Assembly: GCF_021341665.1 (NCBI RefSeq)
Contig: NZ_JAJTTH010000002.1
Location: 124,001-188,000 of the forward strand
Direction of reading: 5' to 3'
Origin: Pseudomonas sp. Au-Pse12
GTDB taxonomy: Bacteria; Pseudomonadota; Gammaproteobacteria; Pseudomonadales; Pseudomonadaceae
DNA: 64,000 bases
The translations under genes were made by a program, and so were the position numbers. Positions 1 through 7,923 of this stretch are shown one piece after another. How positions within the stretch are numbered: the stretch's first letter is position 1; the number at the start of each line of letters is the position of its first letter. The notes below the pieces were generated by a model, which was not told the origin of the DNA, ran no database searches, and saw only the letters and a program-made list of their open reading frames with translations.

Positions 1-415
1 GACCGTCAGCCTGTCCGGCCTCAAGGGCAAGCAAGTGGTGATCTACTTCTATCCCAAGGACAGCACTCCGGGCTGCACCACCGAAGGCCAGGGCTTTCGT
101 GATCAATACGCTGCCTTCCAGGCCGCCAATACCGAGATCTTCGGCATCTCCCGCGACAGCCTGAAGTCCCACGAGAACTTCAAGTGCAAGCAGGAGTTCC
201 CCTTCGAACTGATCAGCGACAAGGACGAAGCCGTCTGCCAGCTGTTCGACGTGATCAAGCTGAAGAAGCTCTACGGCAAGGAATACCTGGGCGTGGACCG
301 CAGCACCTTCCTGATCGACAAGGACGGTGTACTGCGCCAGGAGTGGCGTGGGGTGAAGGTTCCAGGCCACGTCGACGCCGTACTGGCCGCGGCCCAGGCC
401 CTGAACAAGGCCTGA
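1..415 (+). CDS. bcp: Thioredoxin-dependent peroxiredoxin, Bcp/PrxQ family (5' partial)
   Basis: Reduces hydrogen and organic peroxides in the cytoplasm with electrons from thioredoxin. The frame is open from base 2 to the TGA, so the gene begins before the window and its first residues are missing; the GTG at 35 is an internal Val codon. The peroxidatic site is visible as YPKDSTPGCTTEGQGF. The Cys found five residues after the peroxidatic Cys in E. coli Bcp is absent (Glu-Gly-Gln region), so resolution must use another Cys or none. The C-terminal thioredoxin-fold segment RSTFLIDKDGVL is typical. Convergent with the permease gene downstream. Confidence 0.93.
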   Translation, partial: TVSLSGLKGKQVVIYFYPKDSTPGCTTEGQGFRDQYAAFQAANTEIFGISRDSLKSHENFKCKQEFPFELISDKDEAVCQLFDVIKLKKLYGKEYLGVDRSTFLIDKDGVLRQEWRGVKVPGHVDAVLAAAQALNKA

Positions 416-421
416 AATGAC

Positions 422-446
422 CGGGGCGGCTGAATCGGCCGCCCCG
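422..446. terminator. Hairpin between convergent bcp and permease genes
   Basis: A perfect 9-bp GC-only stem (CGGGGCGGC / GCCGCCCCG) with a 7-nt loop lies in the short space between two converging stop codons. There is no T tract on either side, so it is a weak bidirectional terminator candidate or an mRNA 3'-end protector. Confidence 0.5.
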
Positions 447-451
447 CGTAT

Positions 452-1522
452 CTAGAGTAGAGGCGCCACCACCGGGTCCTTCCTTGGCCAAGCATCCAGC
501 ACCGCCTTGAACAAAGTGGCCAGGGGAATCGCAAAGAATATCCCCCAGAAGCCCCACAACCCGCCAAACAGCAGCACTGCACAGATGATCGCCACCGGGT
601 GCAGGTTCACCGCGCCGGAGAACAGCAGCGGCACCAGCACGTTGCCATCCAGGGTCTGGATGATCCCGTAGACCGCCATCAGATAAATGAACTGGTCGCT
701 CCAGCCCCACTGGAACAGCGCGATCAGCGCCACCGGCACGGTTACCACGACTGCGCCGACATAAGGCACCACCACCGAGATCCCCACCAGCAGGGCCAGC
801 AGGGCCGCGTAGTTCAGGCCCAGGGCGACGAAGGCGATGTAAGTCACGCCGCCGCAGATGACGATCTCGATGACCTTGCCGCGAATGTAGTTGGCGATCT
901 GCCGGTTCATCTCATGGGCGACCCGGGTAATCAACGTACGCTCACGCGGCAGATAGCTGATCACCCAGCGGCTGATCATCGCCCGGTCCTTGAGGAAGAA
1001 GAACACCAGGATCGGCACCAACACCAGGTAGATCATGATGTTCACCAGCAAGGGCAGGCTGGACAGAGAAAAAGTCAGCGCCCACTGGCCGAACTTGCCG
1101 ATCTCGCCCCGGGCCACCTCGATCGCCTGCAGCACCTGCTCGTCGGACACCAGGTGCGGATAGCGCTCGGGCAACAGCAGCAACAGCGACTGCCACTTGG
1201 CGAGCATGCCCGGCAACTCGTTGAACAGGGTGACAAACTGATGCCAGAGCAACGGCACCACCACCAGGATGAACACCAGCAACAGCCCCATGAACAGGGC
1301 AAACACCAGGCCCACGGCCGCCCCGCCAGGCAGGCGCAAACGCTCCAGGCTCACCACCAGCCCCTGCATCAGGTAGGCCAGGACCATGCCCGCCAGCACT
1401 GGCGCGAGCATACCGCCCAGGGTCAGGACAGCGGTAAAGGCCAGGAACAGCAGAACCGCGAGCACCACCGCTTCTTCATCCGAGAAGTAGCGCTGAATCC
1501 AGTCACGTAGCACTTTGAACAT
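452..1522 (-). CDS. AI-2E family transporter / PerM-like permease
   Basis: Polytopic inner-membrane protein of the AI-2E exporter (UPF0118, PerM) family, about 356 residues, the usual length. Hydrophobic segments cluster at residues 15-80 and 150-340, with the family signature around GLNYAALLALLVGISVVVPYVGAVV. Members have been linked to autoinducer-2 export or ion antiport, but the substrate here is unknown. The ATG at 1522 follows AAGGA; the TTG one codon upstream is a less likely start. It lies 40 nt downstream of the TusA-like gene on the same strand and could be cotranscribed. The same pairing occurs next to bcp in P. aeruginosa (PA1006-PA1008). Confidence 0.85.
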   Translation of the reverse strand: MFKVLRDWIQRYFSDEEAVVLAVLLFLAFTAVLTLGGMLAPVLAGMVLAYLMQGLVVSLERLRLPGGAAVGLVFALFMGLLLVFILVVVPLLWHQFVTLFNELPGMLAKWQSLLLLLPERYPHLVSDEQVLQAIEVARGEIGKFGQWALTFSLSSLPLLVNIMIYLVLVPILVFFFLKDRAMISRWVISYLPRERTLITRVAHEMNRQIANYIRGKVIEIVICGGVTYIAFVALGLNYAALLALLVGISVVVPYVGAVVVTVPVALIALFQWGWSDQFIYLMAVYGIIQTLDGNVLVPLLFSGAVNLHPVAIICAVLLFGGLWGFWGIFFAIPLATLFKAVLDAWPRKDPVVAPLL

Positions 1523-1562
1523 CAATGATCCTTAGATGAAGGCCCTGAAGGGCAAACTGCGT

Positions 1563-1802
1563 TCAGGCCTTTCTCAACCAGTAGCGATACACCCCGGCCT
1601 CGTCCTCTTCGCGCAGCAGGGTATGACCGGCCAGCCGCGCGAAAGTGCGAAAGTCCCGCTGAGAGCCCGCATCGGTGGCTATGACCTTGAGCACCGCGCC
1701 ACTGGCCAGGCGATTGAGTTCCATCTTGGCCTTGAGCAACGGCAGCGGACAATTCAGCCCACTGGCGTCCAGCTCGGCATCGTGGGCGACAACATCGGTC
1801 AT
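1563..1802 (-). CDS. TusA-like sulfur-carrier protein
   Basis: A 79-residue member of the TusA/SirA/YhhP family. The signature CPxP is present in GLNCPLPLLKAK, where the Cys carries the persulfide passed to acceptors in thiolation or molybdenum-cofactor chemistry. The likely orthologue in P. aeruginosa is PA1006, which is tied to molybdenum homeostasis and nitrate respiration; that link is inferred from synteny. The frame is open upstream to 1946, but the family N-terminus begins at the ATG used here. Divergent from the M48 protease gene. Confidence 0.88.
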   Translation of the reverse strand: MTDVVAHDAELDASGLNCPLPLLKAKMELNRLASGAVLKVIATDAGSQRDFRTFARLAGHTLLREEDEAGVYRYWLRKA

Positions 1803-2035
1803 TGGCTTAACTCCGCTGATCAATTCAAGACGCCTAGAATACCCCGCAAGGCAAACCCGGCGACAACAAAGAAACCCGATGCCAGAACACTGCTGCGCTC
1901 CGCCAGGGGCTCGATTAGGTAGACGCTGGAATTTACCCGAAAGCACTTTTTATCCTCAGAGTTTTCAGCGGCTTTGTCTGGTCCCCGGCCAGGTGTCCAG
2001 CTACAGTAGAGCCTTTGTCGATTAAGGCTTTGTGC

Positions 2036-3469
2036 ATGAATTTATTGCGCCCTACCCTGCTGACGCTCGCTTGCCTGCTCGCCTCACCGGGCTTCGCCGA
2101 CGACCTGCCGTCACTCGGTGATGCCAGTTCAGCCATTGTCTCCCCGCAACAGGAACACCAACTGGGCCGCGCCTGGCTGGCGTTGCTGCGCAGCCAGGTC
2201 TCGCAACTCAACGACCCGCAGCTCAAGGACTACGTCGAAACCAGCGTCTACAAGCTGGTGGAGACCAGCCAGGTCAACGACCGGCGCCTGGAATTCATCC
2301 TGATCAACAGCCCGCAGCTCAACGCCTTCGCCGCCCCCGGCGGGATTGTCGGGGTCAACGGTGGGCTGTTTCTCAACGCTCAGACAGAGGGTGAATACGC
2401 CTCGGTACTGGCTCACGAACTGGCGCACCTTTCCCAGCGCCACTTCGCCCGCGGCGTCGAAGCCCAGCAGCGCATGCAAGTGCCGATGATGGCCGCCCTG
2501 CTGGCCGGCATCGTGATCGCCGCCGCCGGCGCCGGAGACGCGGGGATCGCCACCATTGCCGGCACCCAGGCCGCAGCCATCCAGGAACAACGGCGCTTTT
2601 CCCGGCAGAATGAACAGGAAGCCGACCGTATTGGCATCCTCAACCTGGAAAAGGCCGGTTATGACCCGCGCTCGATGCCTACCATGTTCGAGCGTTTGAT
2701 GCGCCAGTACCGCTTCGACGCCAAGCCACCGGAATTCCTCCTCACTCACCCGGTCACCGAATCGCGGATCGCAGACACCCGCAACCGCGCGGAGCAGGCC
2801 AGGCAGGGCGGCACCGAAGACAGCCTGCGCTATCAACTGATCCGCGCGCGGGTGCAGCTCAATTACGAAGAGTCTCCCGGCCTGGCTGCCAAGCGCTTTC
2901 GCGCCCAGCTCGATGAGAACCCGAAGAACGACATCGCCCGTTACGGCCTGGCCATCGCCCAGATCAAGGGCAGCCAGTGGAACGAGGCACGGGAAAACCT
3001 CAAGCCGCTGCTGGCCAAGTCGCCCAATGACATCACCTACAACCTGGCCCAGATCGAACTGGACATGGCCAACAGTCGCCTTCCGGACGCTCAGACCCGG
3101 ACCGAACGGATGCTCAACCTGTATCCGGGGAATTATCCGCTGAACCAGGTCCGGGTGGATCTGCTGCTCAAGCAAAACCGCCCGGCCGATGCCGAAAAAG
3201 CCCTGGAAGGCCTGCTGAAAAGTCGCCCGGACGATCCGGATGTCTGGTATCTGGTGGCGGAAACCCGCGGCTTGTCGGGCAACATCATCGGCCTGCATCA
3301 GGCCCGGGCCGAATACTTCGCCCTGGTTGGCGACTATCGCCAGGCCATCCAGCAGTTGGACTTCGCCAAGCGCCGGGCCGGCAGCAACTTCCCCCTGTCG
3401 TCGAGGATCGATGCACGTCAACGCGAGATGATGGACCAGGAACAAATGGTCAAGGACATGATGCGCTGA
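2036..3469 (+). CDS. M48 family metalloprotease with TPR domain (BepA/YfgC-like)
   Basis: Periplasmic zinc metalloprotease of about 477 residues. It has an N-terminal signal peptide (LLRPTLLTLACLLASPGFA), an M48 domain with the zinc motif HELAH in VLAHELAHLSQRH and the downstream Glu ligand in NEQEADRIG, then a helical TPR region from about residue 280 to the end. BepA-type enzymes degrade or help fold outer-membrane assembly clients such as LptD. The ATG at 2036 was chosen because it directly starts the signal peptide; a TTG seven codons upstream is also in frame. It is followed by a strong terminator and faces mucD. Confidence 0.88.
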   Translation: MNLLRPTLLTLACLLASPGFADDLPSLGDASSAIVSPQQEHQLGRAWLALLRSQVSQLNDPQLKDYVETSVYKLVETSQVNDRRLEFILINSPQLNAFAAPGGIVGVNGGLFLNAQTEGEYASVLAHELAHLSQRHFARGVEAQQRMQVPMMAALLAGIVIAAAGAGDAGIATIAGTQAAAIQEQRRFSRQNEQEADRIGILNLEKAGYDPRSMPTMFERLMRQYRFDAKPPEFLLTHPVTESRIADTRNRAEQARQGGTEDSLRYQLIRARVQLNYEESPGLAAKRFRAQLDENPKNDIARYGLAIAQIKGSQWNEARENLKPLLAKSPNDITYNLAQIELDMANSRLPDAQTRTERMLNLYPGNYPLNQVRVDLLLKQNRPADAEKALEGLLKSRPDDPDVWYLVAETRGLSGNIIGLHQARAEYFALVGDYRQAIQQLDFAKRRAGSNFPLSSRIDARQREMMDQEQMVKDMMR

Positions 3470-3486
3470 CCTTGCCGAAGGCCACA

Positions 3487-3519
3487 AAAAAGCCCGCCTC
3501 TTACGAGGCGGGCTTTTTA
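3487..3519. terminator. Bidirectional intrinsic terminator
   Basis: A perfect stem AAAGCCCGCCTC / GAGGCGGGCTTT with a 4-nt TTAC loop, an A run on the left and a T run on the right. It can end both the M48 protease transcript (+) and the mucD transcript (-). Confidence 0.92.
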
Positions 3520-3544
3520 TTGGGCGAGGCTTACGCTTGGCAGA

Positions 3545-4975
3545 TTACTCGGCCAGCTTGAAGGTAATGAAGCTGGCTCGCCCCTGACGCAGCACCCGCA
3601 TGGACACCGAACGGTTCTTCGGCAGCGCCTTGGCGATTTCGGTGAACTCCTTCGCCGTGGTGATCGCCTGGTTGTTCAGGTGAGTGATCACGTCGCCCGG
3701 TTGCAGGCCGATCAGCGCCGCAGGACCGTCCTGGACTTCCTTGATGACTACACCACCCTTGAGGTCGAAGGCTTTCTTCTGCTCATCATTGAGCTCGACC
3801 ACAGCCACACCGAGGCGATTGCTGCTGCGCTCGACACCGGACTTGGGCAGCATGCTCAGGTCTTTGTCTTCCTCGGGGATCGCGCCGACAGTCAGTTCGA
3901 CATTCTTGCGCTTACCGTCGCGAATCACTTCCAGATTGGCCTTGGCGCCGGCCTTCAGCGCGCCCACCAGGTGCGGCAGGTCAGCCGACATCACGATGGG
4001 CTGGCCATTGAGGCTGAGAATCACGTCGCCTACTTGCAAGCCGCCCTTGGCTGCCGGACCGCCATCCTGAACCTGCGCCACCAGTGCACCGGCAGGTTTT
4101 TCCAGGCCGAAGGATTCAGCCAGGTCTTTATTGACCTCCTGAATCACCACGCCCAGCCAGCCACGGCTGACCTTGCCACCGGTCTTCAGCTGATTGGAGA
4201 CGTCCATCGCCACATCGATCGGGATGGCGAAGGACACCCCCATGAAGCCACCGGAGCGGGTGTAGATCTGCGAGTTGATCCCCACCACTTCGCCAGCCAG
4301 GTTGAACAACGGACCACCGGAGTTGCCCGGGTTGATCGGCACGTCGGTCTGGATGAACGGCACATAGTTTTCGTTCGGCAAGCTGCGACCGATGGCGCTG
4401 ACGATGCCCTGGGTCACGGTATGGTCAAAGCCGAACGGCGAACCGATGGCCACGACCCACTGGCCGGCCTTGAGGTCCTGGGACTTGCCCAATTTCAGCA
4501 CCGGCAGGTCTTTGCCATCGATCTTCAACAGCGCCACGTCGGAGCGTGGGTCGGTGCCGATCAGCTTGGCTTTCAACTCGCTGCGGTCGGCCAGGCGCAC
4601 AAGGATCTCGTCGGCATCGGCGATCACATGGTTGTTGGTGAGGATGTAGCCATCCGAGGAAATGATGAACCCCGAACCCAGGGATTGCGCTTCACGCTGA
4701 CGATCGCCGCGCGGAGAACGCTGCTGCGGCATGCCGCGCTCGAAGAACTCGCGCAGCATTGGCGGCAGACCTTCAAGATCGGGCATCTGCGCCGAGTTGG
4801 AAACTCGCCGGTCAGGCAGCTTCTGGGTGGTACTGATGTTCACCACCGCAGGCGAGGCCTGCTCGACCAGTTGGGTGAAATCAGGCAACTCGGCCGCCTG
4901 GGCAGAGACGGTCTGCCCAAGCACCAGCACGGTGGCGAGAATGGTGAAGTAAGACTTCAAGCGTGGTATCGACAT
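3545..4975 (-). CDS. mucD: Periplasmic serine protease MucD (DegP/HtrA family)
   Basis: DegP-like protease and chaperone, about 476 residues, that removes misfolded envelope proteins and restrains AlgU activation. A signal peptide ends near SAQAAE. The catalytic triad is visible: His in ILTNNHVIADADE, Asp in DPRSDVALLKI, Ser in NPGNSGGPLFN. Two PDZ domains follow (about residues 260-360 and 375-470). The ATG at 4975 follows GGGAG and begins the signal peptide; the frame is open 30 codons further upstream without family similarity. It lies after mucB, but a terminator-like hairpin intervenes. Confidence 0.95.
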   Translation of the reverse strand: MSIPRLKSYFTILATVLVLGQTVSAQAAELPDFTQLVEQASPAVVNISTTQKLPDRRVSNSAQMPDLEGLPPMLREFFERGMPQQRSPRGDRQREAQSLGSGFIISSDGYILTNNHVIADADEILVRLADRSELKAKLIGTDPRSDVALLKIDGKDLPVLKLGKSQDLKAGQWVVAIGSPFGFDHTVTQGIVSAIGRSLPNENYVPFIQTDVPINPGNSGGPLFNLAGEVVGINSQIYTRSGGFMGVSFAIPIDVAMDVSNQLKTGGKVSRGWLGVVIQEVNKDLAESFGLEKPAGALVAQVQDGGPAAKGGLQVGDVILSLNGQPIVMSADLPHLVGALKAGAKANLEVIRDGKRKNVELTVGAIPEEDKDLSMLPKSGVERSSNRLGVAVVELNDEQKKAFDLKGGVVIKEVQDGPAALIGLQPGDVITHLNNQAITTAKEFTEIAKALPKNRSVSMRVLRQGRASFITFKLAE

Positions 4976-5069
4976 ACGGCTCCCGTTACGACGAGCGTGG
5001 TTAAGCGATATGGAACTGCAAACGCCAGAACTGCAGGGGCGGCATTTTTGTTCCAGGAACGACAAATAA

Positions 5070-5093
5070 GGTCAGAACCGAGGGGCTCTGACC
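5070..5093 (-). terminator. Hairpin between mucB and mucD
   Basis: On the minus strand GGTCAGAGCC, a CCTC loop and GGTTCTGACC form a 10-bp stem with one G-U pair, followed by TTATTTGT. It lies about 105 nt after the mucB stop and 94 nt before mucD. It looks like a terminator or attenuator that would partly uncouple mucD from algU-mucAB. Whether mucD has its own promoter is not clear from the sequence. Confidence 0.55.
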
Positions 5094-5199
5094 TATAGAA
5101 AAACTTTGGGGATTTTGCAAATGAAATTGCTCACCAAACATTTCATCTTCTCAATTGTGGAGCGGGCATCACTGACCTCTTACACAACCAATTAAAGGT

Positions 5200-6156
5200 T
5201 CATTGCTTGGCGTTGGCATCAGAACGCATCGATAACGCAATACGCTCAGCAGTACCAATGGGGATCTCTCCCACCACCGTGACCATCATCTCGCCATCGG
5301 GGGTGGTCAGGCGGCGCGATACCGCAACGGTCGGACCAAGCTGCGTGCGGGTATCAGTGACCGTCGCCCCGTTGAGCGGCTCGAGAAACACCGAAAAACG
5401 CGCCAGCCCATCGTCATACAGCAGGCTGTTGACCATGGATTTGGTTTCCGGATCCTTGCGGGCGCTGCTGCTAGTCAATTCGAAACCAGGAGGCAGCCAG
5501 TCGGAATGCCAGGTTTGTGCAGTCTTGACCGCAGAGGCCTTGTCGCTGTCCAGGGCCACCGGCTTGCAGTCGGCGCTGGGGCGCAATTCGGCGTCTTCGG
5601 GCACGTCTGCGGTGTCCAGGCGAGTGAACTGGAAGCGCTCCAGCAACTGCCCCTTGTCATTGAGCAACAACGATTTGAGCGGCAGGCCGGTTTCACGGTC
5701 CAGATGCAGCTCGAAACCATAACGATGCTGGTCCTTGGGCGTAACCGAGACAATCACGGCCTGGCGCCCGGCCACGCGCGACTTGCCGATGACGGCAAGG
5801 TCGTACCAATTCTTGAGTTTTTGCGGATCAAGGGCGCGGGCTGCAGCGTCCGGGGAATCCCCCAGCCCTGCTACCAGCACGCCGCTCACGCATTGAGTAC
5901 GGCCATCGATACGCACCACTTCCTGAGCAGACCCATCGAGCTGGATCAACCGCTCACGGACCTTTCCATCCTGGACGCGATGCCAGATGTTATGGGTAGA
6001 AAAACTACCGTTACGCTCGTATACGAAAGTGCCCTGAAAGCTTTGCTGCTGTTCGGCTTGCCCAAGACGCTGCAACCAGTCCTGGGCTTCGTCGGCGTGG
6101 GCTGGAACCACAAACCAGCCACTGAGCAGAAGCGTGAGTAGAGGTATGGCGCGCAT
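5200..6156 (-). CDS. mucB: Sigma-E regulatory protein MucB (RseB family)
   Basis: Periplasmic negative regulator that binds the C-terminal domain of MucA and shields it from proteolysis, keeping AlgU inactive. It has 318 residues with a signal peptide (IPLLTLLLSGWFVVPAHA) and the two-domain MucB/RseB fold: an N-terminal lipid-binding-like domain, then a C-terminal domain from about residue 210. It starts 9 nt after the mucA stop, in the algU-mucA-mucB operon. In P. aeruginosa mucC follows, but here the next gene is mucD. Confidence 0.95.
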   Translation of the reverse strand: MRAIPLLTLLLSGWFVVPAHADEAQDWLQRLGQAEQQQSFQGTFVYERNGSFSTHNIWHRVQDGKVRERLIQLDGSAQEVVRIDGRTQCVSGVLVAGLGDSPDAAARALDPQKLKNWYDLAVIGKSRVAGRQAVIVSVTPKDQHRYGFELHLDRETGLPLKSLLLNDKGQLLERFQFTRLDTADVPEDAELRPSADCKPVALDSDKASAVKTAQTWHSDWLPPGFELTSSSARKDPETKSMVNSLLYDDGLARFSVFLEPLNGATVTDTRTQLGPTVAVSRRLTTPDGEMMVTVVGEIPIGTAERIALSMRSDANAKQ

Positions 6157-6164
6157 GATCCTCC

Positions 6165-6752
6165 TTAGCGGTTTTCCAGGCTTGCTGCACGGGCATAAGG
6201 CAGAGCGCTTTCAGTGCCTTTGAGTGCAGCCTGCTGTGCATGCTGGCGCAGGTAGCTTGGCAGGCGCTGGTCGTGCCAGCCTGGCTGCCCTTGCAGTACG
6301 CCATTGGCCATAGGGCCAGTAGCTTCCGAACTTTCATTGTAGCCGGCCAATACCGCAGGGCCTTTGACTTGTGGGGTCGCCAGGGTTGGCTGGCCCGCTT
6401 GCTGCGCCAGCTCGACACCAGCAATCTCGTCCTGGTTGTACAGGCGAACACCTGCCAGCACGGCCACGGTCACCGAAGCGGCTACTGCCAGGCGGCCCAG
6501 GCTGCGCCAAGGTCCACGGGAGGCCTTGGCCGGCACGGCCTCATCAGCCAGAGCTGCAGAAACGGCAGCGGCGATGTCCAGACGCGGAAGCAGCAACTCC
6601 TTGTGCATGGCTGCCCGGGCGATTTGATAACGGGCCCAGGTCTCACGGGTTTCCACTTCGTCGACGGCATTCAATACCCGACGCAATTCCAGTTCGTCCG
6701 CTTCGTTATCCATCACCGCGGACAGCGATTCCTGCAGGGCTTCACGACTCAT
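6165..6752 (-). CDS. mucA: Anti-sigma factor MucA
   Basis: Single-pass inner-membrane anti-sigma factor of 195 residues, full length for the family (194 in P. aeruginosa). The cytoplasmic N-terminus (MSREALQESLSAVMDNEADELELRR) binds AlgU. One membrane helix lies near residues 84-105 (GRLAVAASVTVAVLAGVRLY), and the periplasmic C-terminus is cut by site-1 and site-2 proteases under envelope stress. No truncation of the kind seen in mucoid isolates is present. The ATG at 6752 follows GAGAGGAACCGCC; the longer upstream frame is just algU antisense-phase sequence. Confidence 0.95.
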   Translation of the reverse strand: MSREALQESLSAVMDNEADELELRRVLNAVDEVETRETWARYQIARAAMHKELLLPRLDIAAAVSAALADEAVPAKASRGPWRSLGRLAVAASVTVAVLAGVRLYNQDEIAGVELAQQAGQPTLATPQVKGPAVLAGYNESSEATGPMANGVLQGQPGWHDQRLPSYLRQHAQQAALKGTESALPYARAASLENR

Positions 6753-6783
6753 GGCGGTTCCTCTCTTGGCTGTCGCCGCTGTC

Positions 6784-7365
6784 TCAGGTTTCCTGCAACA
6801 ACGGCTGCAGGGCTTTATCGATGGCTTCCCGAGCGCGGAAAATCCGGGAGCGCACGGTACCCACCGGACACTGCATGACGCTGGCAATGTCCTCGTAACT
6901 CAGACCATCGAATTCACGTAAAGTTAAAGCCGTACGCAAATCTTCAGGCAGTTGCTGGATGGTTCGATGGACGGTGCCTTCGATCTCATCCCGCAGCAAC
7001 GCACGTTCCGGCGATTCGAGATCTTTCAGGCCATGATCGCCGTCATAGAACTCCGCATCCTCAGAACTGACATCGCTATCCGGCGGCCGACGGCCGCGTG
7101 AAACCAGATAGTTTTTCGCCGTGTTGATGGCGATACGGTACAGCCACGTGTAAAACGCGCTGTCACCTCGAAAATTACCTAGCGCACGGTAAGCCTTGAT
7201 AAAGGCTTCTTGTGCAACATCCTGGGCTTCATGGGTGTCGTGCACGAAACGCACGATCAACCCGAGAATTTTGTGCTGGTATTTCAGCACGAGCAGATCG
7301 AACGCTCGCTTGTCGCCACGCTGAACGCGTTCGACCAGCTGCTGATCCTCTTCCTGGGTTAGCAT
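6784..7365 (-). CDS. algU: RNA polymerase sigma factor AlgU (sigma-22, RpoE-like)
   Basis: ECF sigma factor of 193 residues controlling alginate, envelope-stress and osmotic-stress genes. The sequence is almost the same as recalled P. aeruginosa AlgU from MLTQEEDQQLVERVQRGDKR onward. Region 2 (ALGNFRGDSAFYTWLYRIA) and region 4 with its HTH (LSYEDIASVMQCPVGTVRSR) are intact. The ATG at 7365 is preferred, five bases after GAGGAG; a GTG two codons upstream is also in frame. First gene of algU-mucA-mucB. Confidence 0.97.
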   Translation of the reverse strand: MLTQEEDQQLVERVQRGDKRAFDLLVLKYQHKILGLIVRFVHDTHEAQDVAQEAFIKAYRALGNFRGDSAFYTWLYRIAINTAKNYLVSRGRRPPDSDVSSEDAEFYDGDHGLKDLESPERALLRDEIEGTVHRTIQQLPEDLRTALTLREFDGLSYEDIASVMQCPVGTVRSRIFRAREAIDKALQPLLQET

Positions 7366-7424
7366 GAACACTCCTCGATAAGCTCGGAGGAGGCTTGCAT
7401 CACTAATCGATCAGGCTTGCAAAC

Positions 7425-7451
7425 ATAGACTCGGGCTTTTCGCAAAAGTTC
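7425..7451 (-). promoter_or_regulatory. AlgU-type promoter of algU (autoregulatory)
   Basis: On the minus strand GAACTT is followed after exactly 16 nt by TCTAT, close to the AlgU/sigma-E consensus GAACTT-N16-TCTGA. It is about 60-85 nt upstream of the algU start and fits the known autoregulated P1-type promoter of this operon. Confidence 0.8.
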
Positions 7452-7623
7452 TCCCCCTCCAAGCAAGTTTCCTGCGGGCTCTGATCCGGCACGCACGAAA
7501 AACGCAGCACGGGCAAAGCCGGCTGCGCGAATAATCCTGTCGTCGATTTCCGTCACAAGGGACACACTGTAAACCCTGGATATAACCGACGCTGTCCCTT
7601 CTTTCAGGCAACCTTCTATTGAG

Positions 7624-7645
7624 TTTGGGGCCTTGGCAAAAGTTC
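7624..7645 (-). promoter_or_regulatory. Possible distal AlgU-type promoter
   Basis: A second minus-strand GAACTT lies about 275 nt before algU, with only a weak -10 (CTCAA or TCAAT at 16-17 nt). P. aeruginosa algU is reported to have more than one AlgU-dependent promoter, so this is a plausible but weaker candidate. Confidence 0.35.
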
Positions 7646-7923
7646 CCAATCTTTATAGCTGCGCTGGACGAAGATTGTGTAACGGTGGCGAGAAAAACCG
7701 CCCTATGTCTTCGATCAGCAGTTCCTGAAGCAGGAATGCTTCGAATGTCGGGCTGACCGAGAGCAACGCTTTTGCTCGATGAAGCTGCACAATGCCATGA
7801 AAGCGCGACTATTGTGCCGATCCCCCCCTCTATATACTAGTGGGCTGTGTGGCTGCCTTGACTTGCCGATTCAGGCGTCTTGCGCCAACCCCGTCCCGGG
7901 TCGCTTTGAGCGGAATCCTTCAA

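Larger units (their letters stand above)
7366..7923. other. algU-nadB divergent intergenic region
   Basis: A 558-bp spacer between divergent algU and nadB with lower GC than its neighbours. Apart from the two GAACTT elements on the minus strand no gene is supported. A 96-codon minus-strand frame here has no family features and crosses the algU promoter. Confidence 0.6.

Noticed and set aside
3680..5098. A 472-codon plus-strand frame opposite mucD
   Set aside because: MucD has its full catalytic triad and PDZ domains on the minus strand; the opposite frame has no recognisable feature.
7359..7649. A 96-codon minus-strand frame in the algU leader
   Set aside because: It crosses the AlgU promoter, has no ribosome-binding site that fits and shows no family features.
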